NCBI GenBank assembly: GCA_027943335.1
Contig: BSBK01001872.1
Span: 417,501 to 481,500, forward strand
Direction: 5' to 3'
Length of the DNA stretch: 64,000 bases
Source of the DNA: Chamaecyparis obtusa
Taxonomy: Eukaryota; Streptophyta; Pinopsida; Cupressales; Cupressaceae
The translations under genes and the position numbers were made by a program. The notes below the pieces were generated by a model. The model saw only the letters and a program-made list of their open reading frames with translations. It was not told where the DNA came from and did no database searches. The first letter of the stretch is position 1; each line of letters opens with the position of its first letter. Positions 12,819 through 26,288 of this stretch are shown here, piece by piece.

Positions 12819-13594
12819 CCTAGCCATTACCTTTAGTCTTTTGTCCCCTTTATGTACTGACCTTTCTTTAGCCTTGGTGAAGGCCATGAAGGATAGCCTC
12901 ATAATCTCATCCTCATCCATAATATCTACATCAAAACTTGTTGGTTTGGCCATACTTGCCAACAATAAAGAGGCATCCATTTTAACCTCAACAATGTTTT
13001 CTATTATGGTCTCTTCTTTCTTCTTTTCTTCCTTTTGTATTTCCTTTTCTTGTACTTCCTCTTCTATTTTCTCTTCCTCTTACTATTCTTGTTCTCTGAA
13101 TTCCACCCCACTATCTAAATTATCCATAAATAGATCATTTACATAATGCGAAGTGTCAAGGGTCACATGCACACCAGAGACAAAGAAATCTAGTTTCATG
13201 TTGTCTAGTGCACTTTCATCCACTTCTTTGGAACTTTCTCCCAATCCCAAATATGTAGGCTTATTAACCTTGGGAGGTGAGGTCTTCTTTGGCTTATCAT
13301 TCATTAGAATTTATCTAATTCCCTTTGAGTTTCCTCAATCACCTCATCATATTTGCTAGCCATTATTTTTACTACTTTGGCCTTTGTCCTCAACAGGGGT
13401 TTTAATGTATTTATTATCCTCTCCCTTTCTTGTATTGAGACAACTAGTAACATGTCCTCAATGGCTTTATTACTTATGTTTTCATTTTTTGATTGTGCCA
13501 ACTACTTCCTTATTTCCAATTTTTTATACAACTCTTTAGGGATAGTCCCTTCAATTTCTAACAAGTTTTTCTTGAAAATTTATAGATTCTTAAT
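12819..13594 (-). pseudogene. Internal ORF of a non-autonomous LTR element, 5' part
   Basis: The minus strand codes for Lys/Glu-rich text: 13501-13304 is one segment, then after a frame change 13304-13083 and 12980-12819, separated by stops and a very acidic/basic stretch of E and K near 13080-13000. No retroviral motif is visible. The frame continues across the chromovirus into 6453-5875. The 5' portion is lost because a DNA transposon begins at 13595. Probably the internal gene of the element whose LTR is 4437-5479; product unknown. Confidence 0.55.
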
Positions 13595-13679
13595 GGGTAA
13601 CTGCACAAAGATGGGGGACCAAAAAGATGCCACTTTTATTTTTGGCCCCCCATCATGCATAGTATGTACACACTAAAGG

Positions 13680-13900
13680 GTGTGCACCCTATTCCACACA
13701 TGCCCTATGGCTTGGGTTGCCCAAGCCTTAGGCTTGGGCAATCCAAAACAAAGCATCTGTGCTCTATAGGGCACATGCACTTTGGAAAACACCTTTTTTG
13801 TGTTTTTCAAAGTGCGTGCACCCTATAGCATGCACACACTTTGAGAAAGCCTTCTTAAAGCTTGCTGCAGGTTTGAAAGCTCATTTTTCTTTCTTCAAAC
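13680..13900. repeat. Subterminal GTGCACCCTAT repeats
   Basis: Repeated near-palindromic words around gtgcaccctatagggcgtgc and a cttggg.ttgcccaagcc palindrome lie just inside the terminus. The same words occur at 17310-17380, 20755-21000 and 48610-48700. Subterminal repeats of this kind are where plant DNA transposases often bind; that role here is inference. Confidence 0.6.
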
Positions 13901-14150
13901 CTATGTTTTCAACTAAGAAGGGCTTCCTAAGTGCGCACACACTATTCTTTTGGCTTGTGAATGGATTGTTTTCATTCATCCATCCAGCAAATGGCTCCAT
14001 GACATCGTCAATTTTGATCCAGAAGAAGAGGTAAGTGTTTTTATAGCCCATGCCTCTTATTTGCTTTAAAATTTTAGTTTTGTTAAAAAAAATTTCTTTT
14101 TAATTTGTTGTGTAATGAAGCTTTTAAAATGTAGTTTTTTTAATTGTCAG

Positions 14151-16285
14151 GAAGAAATAATCTCCCTCAACCAAACTCTCCACCAAACCCTCCGTCTCCT
14201 CATGAAGAACCAAATGAAGAAACAAATGAAGAAAATGAACCTCAATTGCCTCCACCAATCAAGAAACCTCCTCCTGGAACAAACCAAAATTTGATGAACC
14301 AAATTGAAAGAGGGAAAAATGAATTAGAATCTTTAATTAATAGGTTAAAAGATTCTAGTGGTACAAATCCTGAAAGGGAAAGACTTGCAAAATCATTAGA
14401 AGCACTATTGACCCACGTAAGCACAGTTAGTGGGAAAATTAATTTATGACGGGATAAATGAGAAGAACAAAAACAATATTATGCAAATAAATTATCTTAT
14501 GCAGACATAAAAAAGAAAAAAATCACAAAAGATGACATTTGCAAGCTATTTAAAAAACCAGGGGACACAAATACTCTTAGAACTACAACAAAGAGGTTCC
14601 CAATTCATTGGTGTGTAAATGAAGACATTAAAAATGATTTTTGGGAGAGATGGTGGATGGTCTTTGATTTGCCTCCTTGTAACAATCAAGAGGTTCCTTT
14701 ATATTTCTTAAGGAAACTCTATTGCGAGTTTGTACTCAAGGAGGTGCCAAATTATTTTGACATTCTAGATTCTTAGGGTAAAGGAGGGGGGTCATCATTT
14801 TATCGAGTGGGGGCACATCAGGACCTTAATGCACCTAAGGCTTCTATTGGAAACCCACATGTGGATCATGTTTGTATTCCTTCCATTGTGAACGAACATG
14901 TAGAGGTAGATACACTAGGCACAATTAGTGCTCTAACACAGACTCTCATTCAGTGTGTCACTCCTTTAGTTCAGGGTGACTATGGTCAATCCTTGAGGGG
15001 GCATATTTTTTGGTCATGTGGATGTTTGTGCACATTTGGTACTGGGGAGAGAGATGAAGAGAATTATGGAATGATGACTGATAGCTTTCTAAATATGACA
15101 TTTGGCATTGACACACAGGTAAATATTTCCAAGTTCATTAAATTGCTTTGATCATATTTCATTTATAAAAGAATAACTATTTAATTTAGTATCTATTATT
15201 TATGATGAAAATTTAGGGAAAGAGTGTCAGTGGCAGTGGAAGTGGTAGTGGAAGTGGCAATGATCCTAATGTCCCCTTTTACACATTGTCATCAATTTCA
15301 CAAGTATGTATCGAATAAAACATTTTAATTAACATACTTGATTATTATGTGATTATATGAAAAATTGTATCGTAACTTATTGTGCATGTGCATTAGATGT
15401 TCACTGGTGGACCATCGACATTCACAATAGATAGCAAAGGGCATCATGCAAATTTCCTTGAGGTATTTTTATTTTTATATTAATTTGATTTACTTGATTA
15501 TATTTAATAAATGAATGAATGACTAAATTAGTAGAAAAATTATGATCAAAATCCAGAGGCACAATGATTACATTCTTTCACCTGGGTTTGTGAGGTCACC
15601 ATTGAGTCCATAGGTATATATGTAATAATGCATTATAATTAACATGTCAGTAGTACGTTCTTATATGAAAGGTTATCTTATAATTTTCCATGTACATGTG
15701 CACTAGTTGAATGTTGGAGCTTCAACTTCGACACCGCATACTAGAGGACGTAGTGGAACTTCACGGAGGTATCATTTACTCATTAGTAGGGTTGTAAAAA
15801 ATATATGTAATCTTAATAACTACATAATACTTTTTTGTTTCATTTTCAGATTTTGACATTAGAGACTCCTCCTTCTATCCGTGATAGTTTTGGATTGTGG
15901 AGTAGCTACAACAGTAGCTAGTTCTGAAGCACTGACTGAGGTATGAAAGAGATCACTTAACTTTAATTATTATTTTAATTGTTTGTATTGAATTTTATAA
16001 TGATATTCATGTATGTATTTTAATTATTATTTTGATCATTGTTGTAGGGACTTATTACTCCAGATCACCAGCATGCGCCTTCGATGGATGAATATAGTGA
16101 CTATTTGCTAGCAGTGAGTAGATATTCAATTTTATGGCATTGCATAATTCAATTTTGATGTATATTAGTTATCTCTATCTAAATTTTTGTTTTATTAGGT
16201 CAAGCTACAGAAGATTCTAGATAGGAGGATGATTGAGGGCACTCGAAAGACTACAGCATCCAGTGCATCTCCATCGATGCGATGA
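14151..16285 (+). pseudogene. Multi-exon gene of unknown family inside the DNA transposon
   Basis: A long exon follows an acceptor at 14149-14150 (ttgtcag) and is open to 15118 apart from stops near 14447, 14459 and 14774. It codes for a Pro/Glu-rich start, a basic middle with DDICKLFKKPGDTNT and WERWWMVFDLPPCNN, and then Cys-containing text. Well-formed GT-AG introns follow: about 15119-15216, 15304-15396, 15473 to about 15556, 15614-15706, 15769-15849, 15941-16047 and 16114-16198. A short exon after 15217 codes for alternating Gly-Ser. The last exon ends at TGA 16283-16285. A possible first exon ends at a donor near 14031, but the frame does not join cleanly. No transposase motif is recognised; it could be an accessory transposon protein or a captured host gene. 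Confidence 0.55.
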
Positions 16286-17427
16286 TCAAAGACAGCACGA
16301 GATTTGTTTTCTTCCTATAGTGGGAAAGGACTAGATTAGGGATATGGATTGTATGCCTATATGACATTAGTGGACATATTTTTTGTATATTTTATAAGTG
16401 ATATGTTGTACATCCATTTGGGGGTAAGTGCACAAAGATGGGGGACCAAAAAGGGGGTATAAGTTGCCACTTTTTTCCTGAAATCAGAAAACTCTAAATT
16501 TCAACAAGAAATTGAAGATAGTTAGACTCAAAATTTTGAGATGTGAGAAAAACAAGAGTTGTAATACTCTAAATCTAGTTCCTAAACTACTAACTTATTT
16601 TGAAAATGGTGTAGATTAAGGCCCTCAAAAAGGGGGAGCACAAAAAGTGGTCCTATTTTTTGTCCAAAAACATAACATAGCATCTGGTGTGCTCCCCCTA
16701 AAATGTTAACTTTTTTATAAAAAAATTTAATCGCTCCAGTGAGAAGTTCGCTAAAACAACATAGTTTATCCCAAATTTTTTTGGTAATTTTTTTATGAAT
16801 GTATAATTTTTTATGAATTTACGAAGTGCACACATCCTGAAAACATGAAATTTCTATGTGCTCCCCCTAGAAATCATTTAAAACTAATTGAAAATTAAAT
16901 TTTCCTTTTTTTAAAGTGTGTAGAATGGAGTCTAGTTTCTAAAAATGTAACTTATTGCAAAATTTGATGAACGAGCCAAAATCTATGCCCAAAATACTGC
17001 ATGTTGGTTTTTTACAAAAAATAGACATACACACAAAAGAAATTAAAGTTGAAAAACTTAAGATAATCAGAATTAAAAATAAATTATATGCTTAGATAGC
17101 TAACAGAGAGATCTACAATATCACGTTGTCTGATTTTTACGTTCTTGAGCCATGAGTAAACCTGACGAGGAGCATACAAAAAAAGATGTCATTTTTTTGT
17201 ATCTCTGTTGAAAAACACATCTCAGGCCTATTTCAATCGTCCAAGCCTTTGGGTTGGATCTCCAAGGAAAATCCAAGCCTTAGGATTGGTAAATTCAAAT
17301 CCTCTACAAAGTGTGCACACCCTATAGGGCGTGCACCCTATGTAAAAAATCATAATATTACATAGGGCGTGCGCCCTATGTAAAAATAGTGAGAGAGAGA
17401 GGGGGGGAGGGTAATTTATACAAAGAG

Positions 17428-17770
17428 AGGGGGAGGGTAATTTATACAAATATAACATTTAAGTATAAGTTTGATAATTTTAATCTCTTATACTTTAAGT
17501 TATATTTGTATAAATTATAAAATATATTGCTTTCAGGATGTTTGGGATAGGTTCCAGCTTCATAGGAGTCAACATGCAGATTCTAAATTTGAAAAATTCC
17601 AAACTTAGCCAAATTTCAGGCTTCAACAGGGTTACCTCCCACAATCCATCATGGATTTCTAAGGTCAAACTAAAGCTGGCAAAAGGATTCCCAAAGGGTT
17701 TTAACTCGTTTGATCACAAATCATTTGGTTTTGACCCCATCTCTACGACAGACATAACTTACCTCTCACC

Positions 17771-17800
<30 letters not shown>
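17428..17800 (+). repeat. Left arm of an internal inverted repeat
   Basis: The stretch from gtaatttatacaaatataac to the CT microsatellite matches the reverse complement of about 20185-20665, including caggatgtttgggatagg and ggttacctccca. It forms a foldback inside the 16422-21067 element. ORFs here are by-products of simple sequence. Confidence 0.8.
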
Positions 17801-17843
<43 letters not shown>

Positions 17844-18012
17844 CACTGTCTCTCTCTCTCTCCCCCTTATCCACTCTCTTTCTTTCATTACTCTCTCTCT
17901 CAAACACACACAAACACACACCCTCTCTCTCTCTCTCTCCCTTATCTCTCTCTCTCACCAGTGAGAGTGAGAGAGAGAGAGAGAGAGGTTTGAGATGAGA
18001 GAGAGAGAGTGA
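17776..18012. repeat. CT, CA and GA microsatellite mosaic
   Basis: (CT)n, (CA)n and (GA)n tracts run together next to the left inverted arm. 18013-19660 that follows shows no gene, motif or repeat I recognise. Confidence 0.9.
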
Positions 18013-19663
18013 TGTAGAGGGAAGGGTGGTGGTATTGAAAGCACAAGAAGAGTATGAAGTTTCAGGGGTTTAGGTACTCTAGCCAATCCAAAACCTTAAG
18101 TGTATTATGGACTTAACTTACTAAAGCCTTTTCCAAGACTCCCAAATGATATTTTTTTTGGACTTACAAGGTTTCAACAACTTAAATTCAATGGCTTACA
18201 ATATTCTAACTCAATTCCACATTCCCATTTTGTAAAATCCTTTCAATCTGTCCCAGAGACCTAATTGGCAAACTAGAAGCCCTACAACAGGTTTGAAATT
18301 GGAATAAATTTTCTTTTTCTCAAAACACTTGACAAACTAAGATCAATTAAAGACACCCTTTTCAAAGTACAACAACATATTAAAAAATTCCTTATGCTTG
18401 TTTTTAACCAACACACCTATCCATGACTGACCCCCTATTTTCAATTCATGAAAATGACCAAGTTTTCAAAGGAACTATAGGTTAAAAACCTCCTGATACT
18501 CCCAACTCCTAGGCAATGGCTTCTTATGTCTTCAATTTCTTAATTCCAAAAGGAATTAACCTCCAATGCTTTGTAACCTAGAACACCCCAAATTGTGCCC
18601 TTAAACCCTAGTTTTTTAGGGCCTCCTCAATCTCCTACCACAACACACTCTTGCATCAAATTGGTGAATGATTCACCATCTAATGAACATTATAGAACAT
18701 TCCCAATCATAAAATCCACCCTTCGTGTGGCTAGATTAGCCACTGCTATACTTGGCATCTGTTTCCACTACTTTTCTCCCTATTCTACACTGTGATCATG
18801 CCTCTTCCACACAAATCTGCATGTGCATGGTTAATAACTTAATAATACAGGTTATAATAAACATTACATGAATATTAGGCCTTTATATTCATGGAATGAG
18901 TCTCATTATTCCTAAACCCTACTGCAATAGAGAATTAAGATAAACAAAAGTTGTTTCTGAATAACTGGCATGATAGTGAATTCAATATAACATGTCACTC
19001 ATGAAATAAACAATTCAAATGTTAAGAAAACCCTATCAATACATGACAATTCAAAACCAATCAAGTTGATATTCTAGAAGTGAAGCAATTTGCAGGAAAC
19101 AAAGTAGTTTATTGCTCAATCATGCACTAGTCTATACTCCAGGTTATCTTCTATCTGTCGTAACAGAGACTTCCTACACATATATAACTTCACAAAATAA
19201 CCATTCCAACCAACTATCATCATTGAGTTGGAAGGTTAAGACTTAAACAATGACAAATCAAAACTTCCCTCTAAATTTCCTAAACTAGTTGTTTATGTTT
19301 AAATATTTGAATATTTAAATAACAAAAGGCTTTATTAGAAATTTTGAACAATAAGCCTTTTCTTAGGGACTCTTAAAGACTTAAACTTCCACAATAGCCT
19401 ATTCTAGATGTCAACAAATATTTATTGAACTTTGGACAACCTTAGTCCATTACATACCAACTCTTAGTCCCTTCAGGACATTACAAACATGAAAGTATTA
19501 GATTAAAGGAAAGTCATTATAGGTGCCAAAATGTTGTAGTTGATGTGATGTTCTTCACTGAAAATGCCTTTTTCCTCCTTTGACCTTTGGTCTTCATTAC
19601 ATGACTTCCATGATTTGAATTTCTTCATAACCTTAGTCTTTTTGACCCATGGTGCCCTTGCAC

Positions 19664-20184
<521 letters not shown>

Positions 20185-20209
<25 letters not shown>

Positions 20210-20665
20210 GTGAGAGTTAGGCTAAGTCTGTCATAGAGATGGGGTCAAAACTGAGTGATTTGTGATAAAAATGAGTTAAAACCCTTTGGGAATCCTTTTG
20301 CTAGCTTTAGTTTGACCTTACAAATCCATGATGGACTTTGGGAGGTAACCCTGCTGAAGGCTTGCTGAATCCTGAAATTTGGCTAAGTCTGAAGTTTTTC
20401 AAATCTAAAATCTTTAGTTTGACCTTACAAATCCATGATGGACTTTGGGAGGTAACCCTGCTGAAGGCTTGCTAAATCTTGAAATTTGGCTAAGTCTGGA
20501 ATTTTTCAAATCTAAAATCTGCATGTTAACTTCTATGAAGCTAGAACCTATCCCAAACATCCTGAAAGCATTATATTTTATAATTTATACAAATATAACT
20601 TAAAGTATATGAAATTAAAATTATCAAAATTATACTTAAATGTTATATTTTTATAAATTACCTCT
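20185..20665 (-). repeat. Right arm of the internal inverted repeat with a 107-bp tandem duplication
   Basis: Reverse complement of 17428-17800, but longer because the block starting tttagtttgacc is present twice, at 20306 and 20413, with a few differences. The left arm has a single copy. Confidence 0.8.
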
Positions 20666-20696
<31 letters not shown>

Positions 20697-20754
20697 TCCC
20701 CCCTTATCATCCTCTTTCTATCCCTTATCTCTCTCTCTCTTTCTAGTTTTTCAT

Positions 20755-21067
20755 AGTGTGTGTGCCCTATTTGGTGTGCACCCTATTTGGTGCACGCGCT
20801 TTGTTTTGCAAACTTTCTAATACTTTTTCAAAAGTGCGTGCACACTATAGGGTGCACATGCTTTGGAAAACACTTTCCAAAGTGCATGCACCCTATAGAA
20901 CGCATGCGCTTTGGCTTGGATTGCCCAAGCCTTAGGATTTGGAAACCCAAGCCATAGGGCGTGTGCCCTATAGGGTGTACGCCCTTTATTGCATGTGCAC
21001 TATGCGCGATGGGGGGCCAAAAAGAAAAGTGGCAACTTTTTGGTCCCCCATCTTTGTGCACTTACCC
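20755..21067 (-). repeat. Subterminal repeats and right terminus of the DNA transposon
   Basis: Several copies of the gtgcaccctat word and the cccaagcc palindrome, then the terminus. The reverse complement aligns with 13595-13900 at roughly 80% by eye. Confidence 0.75.
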
Positions 21068-21071
21068 TTGG

Positions 21072-21590
21072 CTTTGAGGAAGCTATTTTTACTATATTGA
21101 ATATATTCAATGTATGACATTATTGGACATATATATTTGGCTTCATGACCTACGAATATCTTTTTTTTATGTTTTAGGTATGCAATTCATGTGTTTGGTG
21201 TATTGATGTATACTAATTTATGTTTATGTGGATGTCTTATGCTTTCTAAATTTTCCATGCCTTATAGTTATTCTTGTATGTTTATCAATGTATGTTTAAC
21301 TTGCTGACTGTGCTACAAATGCCAGTCACTATCCTCAATAACAGTCAATTCCTTGACTGTAATAATAATAAAAGTAATGAAATGAATGCAAAAATGTATA
21401 AATATAATATAAAGAAATATTTCTATGTCACAACCTATCCAAGATCACGTGGAATCAAACATTTATATTCATTGGTGTGGATGTGCAACCTTATTCTTTT
21501 ACAAACTAACTTCTAATTATCCCCTAACTGATTGATTGTTAATGACAAACACTAGAATACATATTTGCACTCATCCTACTACTCACCCTG
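21072..21590. other. No gene seen
   Basis: AT-rich sequence between the DNA transposon and the tandem array. A short echo of 16363-16390 (tatgacattagtggacatat) occurs near 21113, which fits continuation of the element at 13595. No terminus or coding frame is supported. Confidence 0.5.
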
Positions 21591-23182
21591 GAGTTGTCAG
21601 CATTGTTTGAATGACTATGTGTGCCAAAAAAGGTTGTCAGTAGCATTTATCCATCCATTCAAAGTTGTTGGAAAAAATGGTTTGATGCTAAGACCGACAG
21701 TTGGAAAGATATGCAATGTTGGTCGTTTGAACTGAGGAACACTTTAAGTTCTGACATCGATCGAGACTATGTTGCCAATTTTAAATGAAGTTGAATCTCT
21801 CAAAATTGAGATAGGCTTTTGTAGGCCCCAACAACATGGTCCCATAGCATCTAATGGATTGATTCTACCTTGCACGAGCTCCGAGATATGACCCTACAAA
21901 GATAGTTGATTTCATGCTGAAGGGACCTTGAGGGACACTTTGGCATGGAGTTGTCAGCGGGAATCAAACAATTGTGCATGGAAAATGAGGTTGACCATAT
22001 GATTTAGTTGACCATTCAGAGCTATCGAAATAGATGGTTCAATGCTACGACCGACGGTTGGAAAGATATGCAACATTGGTCATTTTCCACTAAGGAACAC
22101 TATGAGTTATGACATCAACGGAGAATATGTTGCCAAATATAAATGAAATTGAATCTCTAAAAACCAAGATAGGCTATTGTAGGTCTCAAAAACATGGTCT
22201 TGTAGCACCTAATGGATCCATGCTATCTCACACGAGCTCTGAGATATGACCCCACAAATATCGCTGATTTAATGAATTTGGACCTTGATGGACACTTCAC
22301 CTTGGAGTCATCGGTAGGGATCGAACGAATGTGTGTGCTGAAAGAGGTTGCCACTAGCATTTACCCAACCATCCAGAGCTATTGGAATGGACTATTCATT
22401 TCTATGAATGATGGTTGGAAGGATACACAATGTTGGCTATTTGAACTGAGGAACACTTTGAGTTCTAACATTGACCGAGAATGTGTTGCCGATTTTAAAT
22501 GAACTTGAATCTCTAAAAACTAAGATAAGCTTTTGTAGGCCCTAGAAAAATGGTCCCATAGCACCTGATGGATCAATTTTACCTCAAATGAGCTCTGAGA
22601 TATGACCCTGCAAAGATCGCCCATTTCATGTTGTTGGGACCTTGAGGGACACTTCAACATGAAGTCATCAGTGGGGATCAAATGACTGTGCATGGTGAAT
22701 GAGGTTGCCAATATCATTTACCTAGCCATTCAGAGCTATTGGAATAGATGATTCGATGCTACAACTAATGGTTGGAAAGATATGCAACATTGGTCATTTG
22801 AACTGAGAAACACTTGAAGTTCTGACATCGACCAAGAATGTTTTGCCAATGTTGAATCTCTAAAAACTGAGACAGGCTTTTGTAGGCCCTGACAGTACGG
22901 TCCCATAGCACCTAATGAATTGATTCTACCTTGCATGAGATCTGAGATATGACCCCCAAAAAAATTTTGATTTCATGCTCAAGGGACCTTGAGGGACACT
23001 TCAGCATGAAGTCATCGATGGGGATTGAATGCCTATGCATGGAAAATGAGGTTTCCCATAGCATTTACCAGACCATTTGGAGCTATCGAAATAGAAGGTT
23101 CGATGCTACAGATGATGATTGGAAAGATATGCAACATTGGCCATTTTCCATTGAGGAACACTATGAGTTTTGACATCGACTG
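21591..23182 (+). repeat. 357-bp tandem repeat array, left block
   Basis: About 4.5 diverged copies. The anchor gag(c/a)tctgagatatgacc recurs at 21886, 22234, 22590 and 22937, giving spacings of 348, 356 and 347. Each unit holds the same landmarks: ggaccttgagggacact, tgaggttgccactagcattta, gttggaaagatacgcaa, gaactgaggaacacttt. The block ends exactly at the LTR element at 23183, and the same register resumes at 31647. Short ORFs in both strands are fragments of the unit. Confidence 0.9.
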
Positions 23183-26100
23183 TGTTGGTGTTCTTTTTCC
23201 CCAAAGGTCAGCTTGGCATTAGGATTGACAGGGCTAGTGTCACATTCACTCAACACTCCAAGTCTGACAAGAAAAAGGGCCAACTAACAAGGATCAAAGA
23301 GAGATCCTTCTACACTTTGAGCTCCACATCACTCAGGTGATTGTACCTCATCTGCACACTCATACAACTTGTGTCACACCATAGGTCAGTAGGTAACTAA
23401 CTTTGGAATGGTTCTCAAACTCTTCTAGGTATCCTGTACCTCAATGAAACTAAGATCTCATGCAATAGCCCTACTTGCATGGAATGAGTATGAAAAATAG
23501 AGACCCAACCTATCAAAAAGAAAGGGAAAAGGTTGAACTGAAAGGAAATGATTTTAAATAGGTTGATAGGTCCCTTGAGATGCCCTAAGTCTCTCATAGA
23601 CCAGTGCCTTGTCCATTGGGCCATAGAGTCAAATACAGTATTGCAAGGGAAAGCTATGAAAGAAGAACACAATATGCTCAATGTGTTGATGCCTGACATC
23701 AATCACACACCATGACCAAACCTCAACTTAGCACCCACCTATGTATTTAAGTATGTTATTATCCACTCAAAGGATTTTAACCCTCCCCTTAGAAGAGACC
23801 TATAAACAGACAATACATTAACCAGCATCCACTGGAAGACAAGCATGAAGTATCTTTGACACCTCAGCTCATACATACATAAACACTAACCCTAAACCAG
23901 TTATCACTGTGAAGACAACTCCACTTGCAAGCACATAGGTAGTGCAAATAGAAAAATCAAACACCCTTAATGTATGATTAATGAATCTAGAATTCAAATG
24001 GAGATAGCTTGGTAATAGTAAGAGTATATTAAATTCTCATACATAAAAAAAGTCTGTTACAATATGCACTCTATTCTCTGAACCAACAATGGAAGAACAA
24101 CACCCTATATGCAGAGAGAAGGAGAAAACTATAGGACAGAACTTTTCATGGAACTCTAAGATGGAACCACTAGAACTGACAAAAATTCAAAACCTTGGAC
24201 AAGTAAAAAATTTGGCACTTTATACCATTAGCTACCTTGGAAACCCATAACAGGTTGCAACAAGCTACGGACATCTAAGGCTAGGGTTTCACCCACCACA
24301 CTAATCAAAATTACATAAAAATTTACTGCAAGGGCAGGAAACCAAGCAATCCAGAGAGAGAAAAATCTCAGACAAAATCTACAATTATGAGCATCAAAAT
24401 AGTCCTCCATACAGCAATAAAGTCTCTGCAGAAAAGTAATAGGCCTCTGGACCACTTTGCAACCATTGGCACCACCAAACCAATCAAAATCCACCGAAGA
24501 AACCATAAATTTTGGTACTTCCTATCACAAAAACTCTCTGCAAGAATCAAATTTGAAAAGCAACGGTCACCTTGCATTTCATGGGCTTTATGCTCTTTAA
24601 CTATTTTCCCTTTGTCGTGCCATCACATGGTCATGAACTTCACTGCCATAGGAAATTGAGCTATATATGTGCTTGGTCACATGATCGCAAGGCACCAAAC
24701 TAACATTTGCGATCATGTGACCGCAGCTTCTTAACTACGCAATGCCGACCGCAAACCACCCTGAGAAGTCCTCGGCCCCACCACTAGTCACCGACCAATC
24801 AAAATCAAGCACACTAGCAAGACCCACATAGTGGAAACACCCTAACTTATCAACCATGATGTCAGATGGTTAGTCGCATGACCACATATCCCGGGGACGG
24901 GCTATGTGAACATGCAACAACCTGCAATCCAAAATTGCTAGCACAACCGCCGCTACTAATTCTTAACGCAAAACATCAATCACATGATCACATAGCCTTG
25001 GAAAAGGCTATGCGAACATGTGACTAACTATTAGCATTCACCACCGAATGCCAAACATGCTTAGGCACTCCAAACACAGGTCCCACCGTAAACCCCCTGC
25101 CACCAGGCATACCAGCAACCAATCAGAACTCAGCATGTCACCACTGCGGATGCCATACTACCACTTGCCACCGGGCCCTAGGGACACATGTCAACTGATC
25201 GCATGATTACATCACCAAAAAATGGGCTATGCGATCATGTGATAGCCAACCAAAGGCTGCCACATCACCACCACCGACAGCGGGCCCACATCACCAAACC
25301 CATCAGCACCCAATCAGATGGTGGGTGCATGATCACATGGGGTGAGAATATTCCATGTGATCACACACTGACCATAGATCTTCAATCTCTGACACCAGGC
25401 AATGAAAAGAACTGGGGACCCATGGACCAACCGCCAAGCATTCAGCGAGTACGCGACTAACTGCCTGCCAGGTCATGAGATGCTAGCCGCTAACTGCCAA
25501 GAATGAAGAGATTGGATGACTAAAGAGAAATAGATTGCCTGCTAGGTCACTGAATGCTAAGGGATTAACCACCAGAAACTAGTGACTAGGAGATAACCAC
25601 AAGTCACCAAGTCGCGGAATGAAGACATAACCACCAGCCAAGTAAAACAATAGGAAGAACTGGACCCACGCAGACAGGTGGCAAGTGGTCGCATGATCAC
25701 ATGTCAAAAAAGTCTAACATACAGCCATGTGACAACCAATCAGGAAGAGACTTTGAAAACTGGGGCCCACCACCCATCACACCTGCACAGTTAGGGAACA
25801 CCAGCAAAGAGGAAACTATGAGGTCAAAAACACATAGGGTTTTCGATGAAAAAGATCGAAAACACACAAGGCTTGACATAGTGAAAGACTGAAAACACAC
25901 AGAGTTTCCATGCAGACCAAAAGATAAGCACACCAAAGCTAGAAGGCACAAGGTCAAAAACAACAAAGGTTTTCAAACATACTGAAAACATCATGGATTT
26001 TCAGAAACACTATGGGTTTTCGACACTGTGGCAAATTTTGAAATTATTTCCAGTAGACTTTAAAACTTGAATAACTTTCTTGATTTTGTGATTCAGCATG

Positions 26101-26288
26101 TGCAATTTGGACTGGAGCAAGGTGAAACATGAAGAACACAGGGTAGGAGCTCAAACCATGAAACACTATGGACATTCTTCACAAGATAAAACTATGTTGC
26201 AGCAGGGTGGGAAAAGACAACATTACAAAACTTGTAGGGAAAGGCCATTTTCGTTGGATTTTTGTATTGACTAGAAAATGGCCTAATA
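23183..26288 (-). repeat. 3' LTR of the large non-autonomous element
   Basis: Matches 28527-31646 along its length with many scattered substitutions and small indels. The terminal base pattern ends taata instead of taaca. Contains a cluster of imperfect palindromes from about 24675 to 25710 and a zone of repeated gaaaacacacagggtttt words near 25820-26010. Confidence 0.9.
24675..25710. repeat. Hairpin cluster in the 3' LTR
   Basis: At least five inverted repeats built on cacatgatcacatagcc. The best is a perfect 16-base pair: GGTCACATGATCGCAA at 24675-24690 with its complement at 24707-24722. Others lie about 24876-24915, 24979-25024, 25198-25245 and 25327-25371. The other LTR has the same cluster at about 30030-31080. 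Confidence 0.8.

Larger units (their letters stand above)
13595..16421 (+). mobile_element. Left part of a DNA transposon with GGGTAACTGC terminus
   Basis: The terminus GGGTAACTGCACAAAGATGG at 13595 matches, over about 75 bases and then a 200-base subterminal zone, the reverse complement of the right end of the 16422-21067 element. It interrupts the minus-strand ORF at 13594. Inside is a multi-exon gene (14151-16285). The right terminus is missing: the element was invaded at 16421/16422 and its sequence should resume at 21068, but no terminus was found before the satellite at 21591. The flanking taat has no partner. It belongs to the same family as 16422-21067 and 60838-61643. Confidence 0.7.

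Noticed and set aside
24228..24577. ORFs of 60-90 codons inside the 3.1-kb LTR
   Set aside because: No protein character, and they are not kept in frame between the two LTRs.
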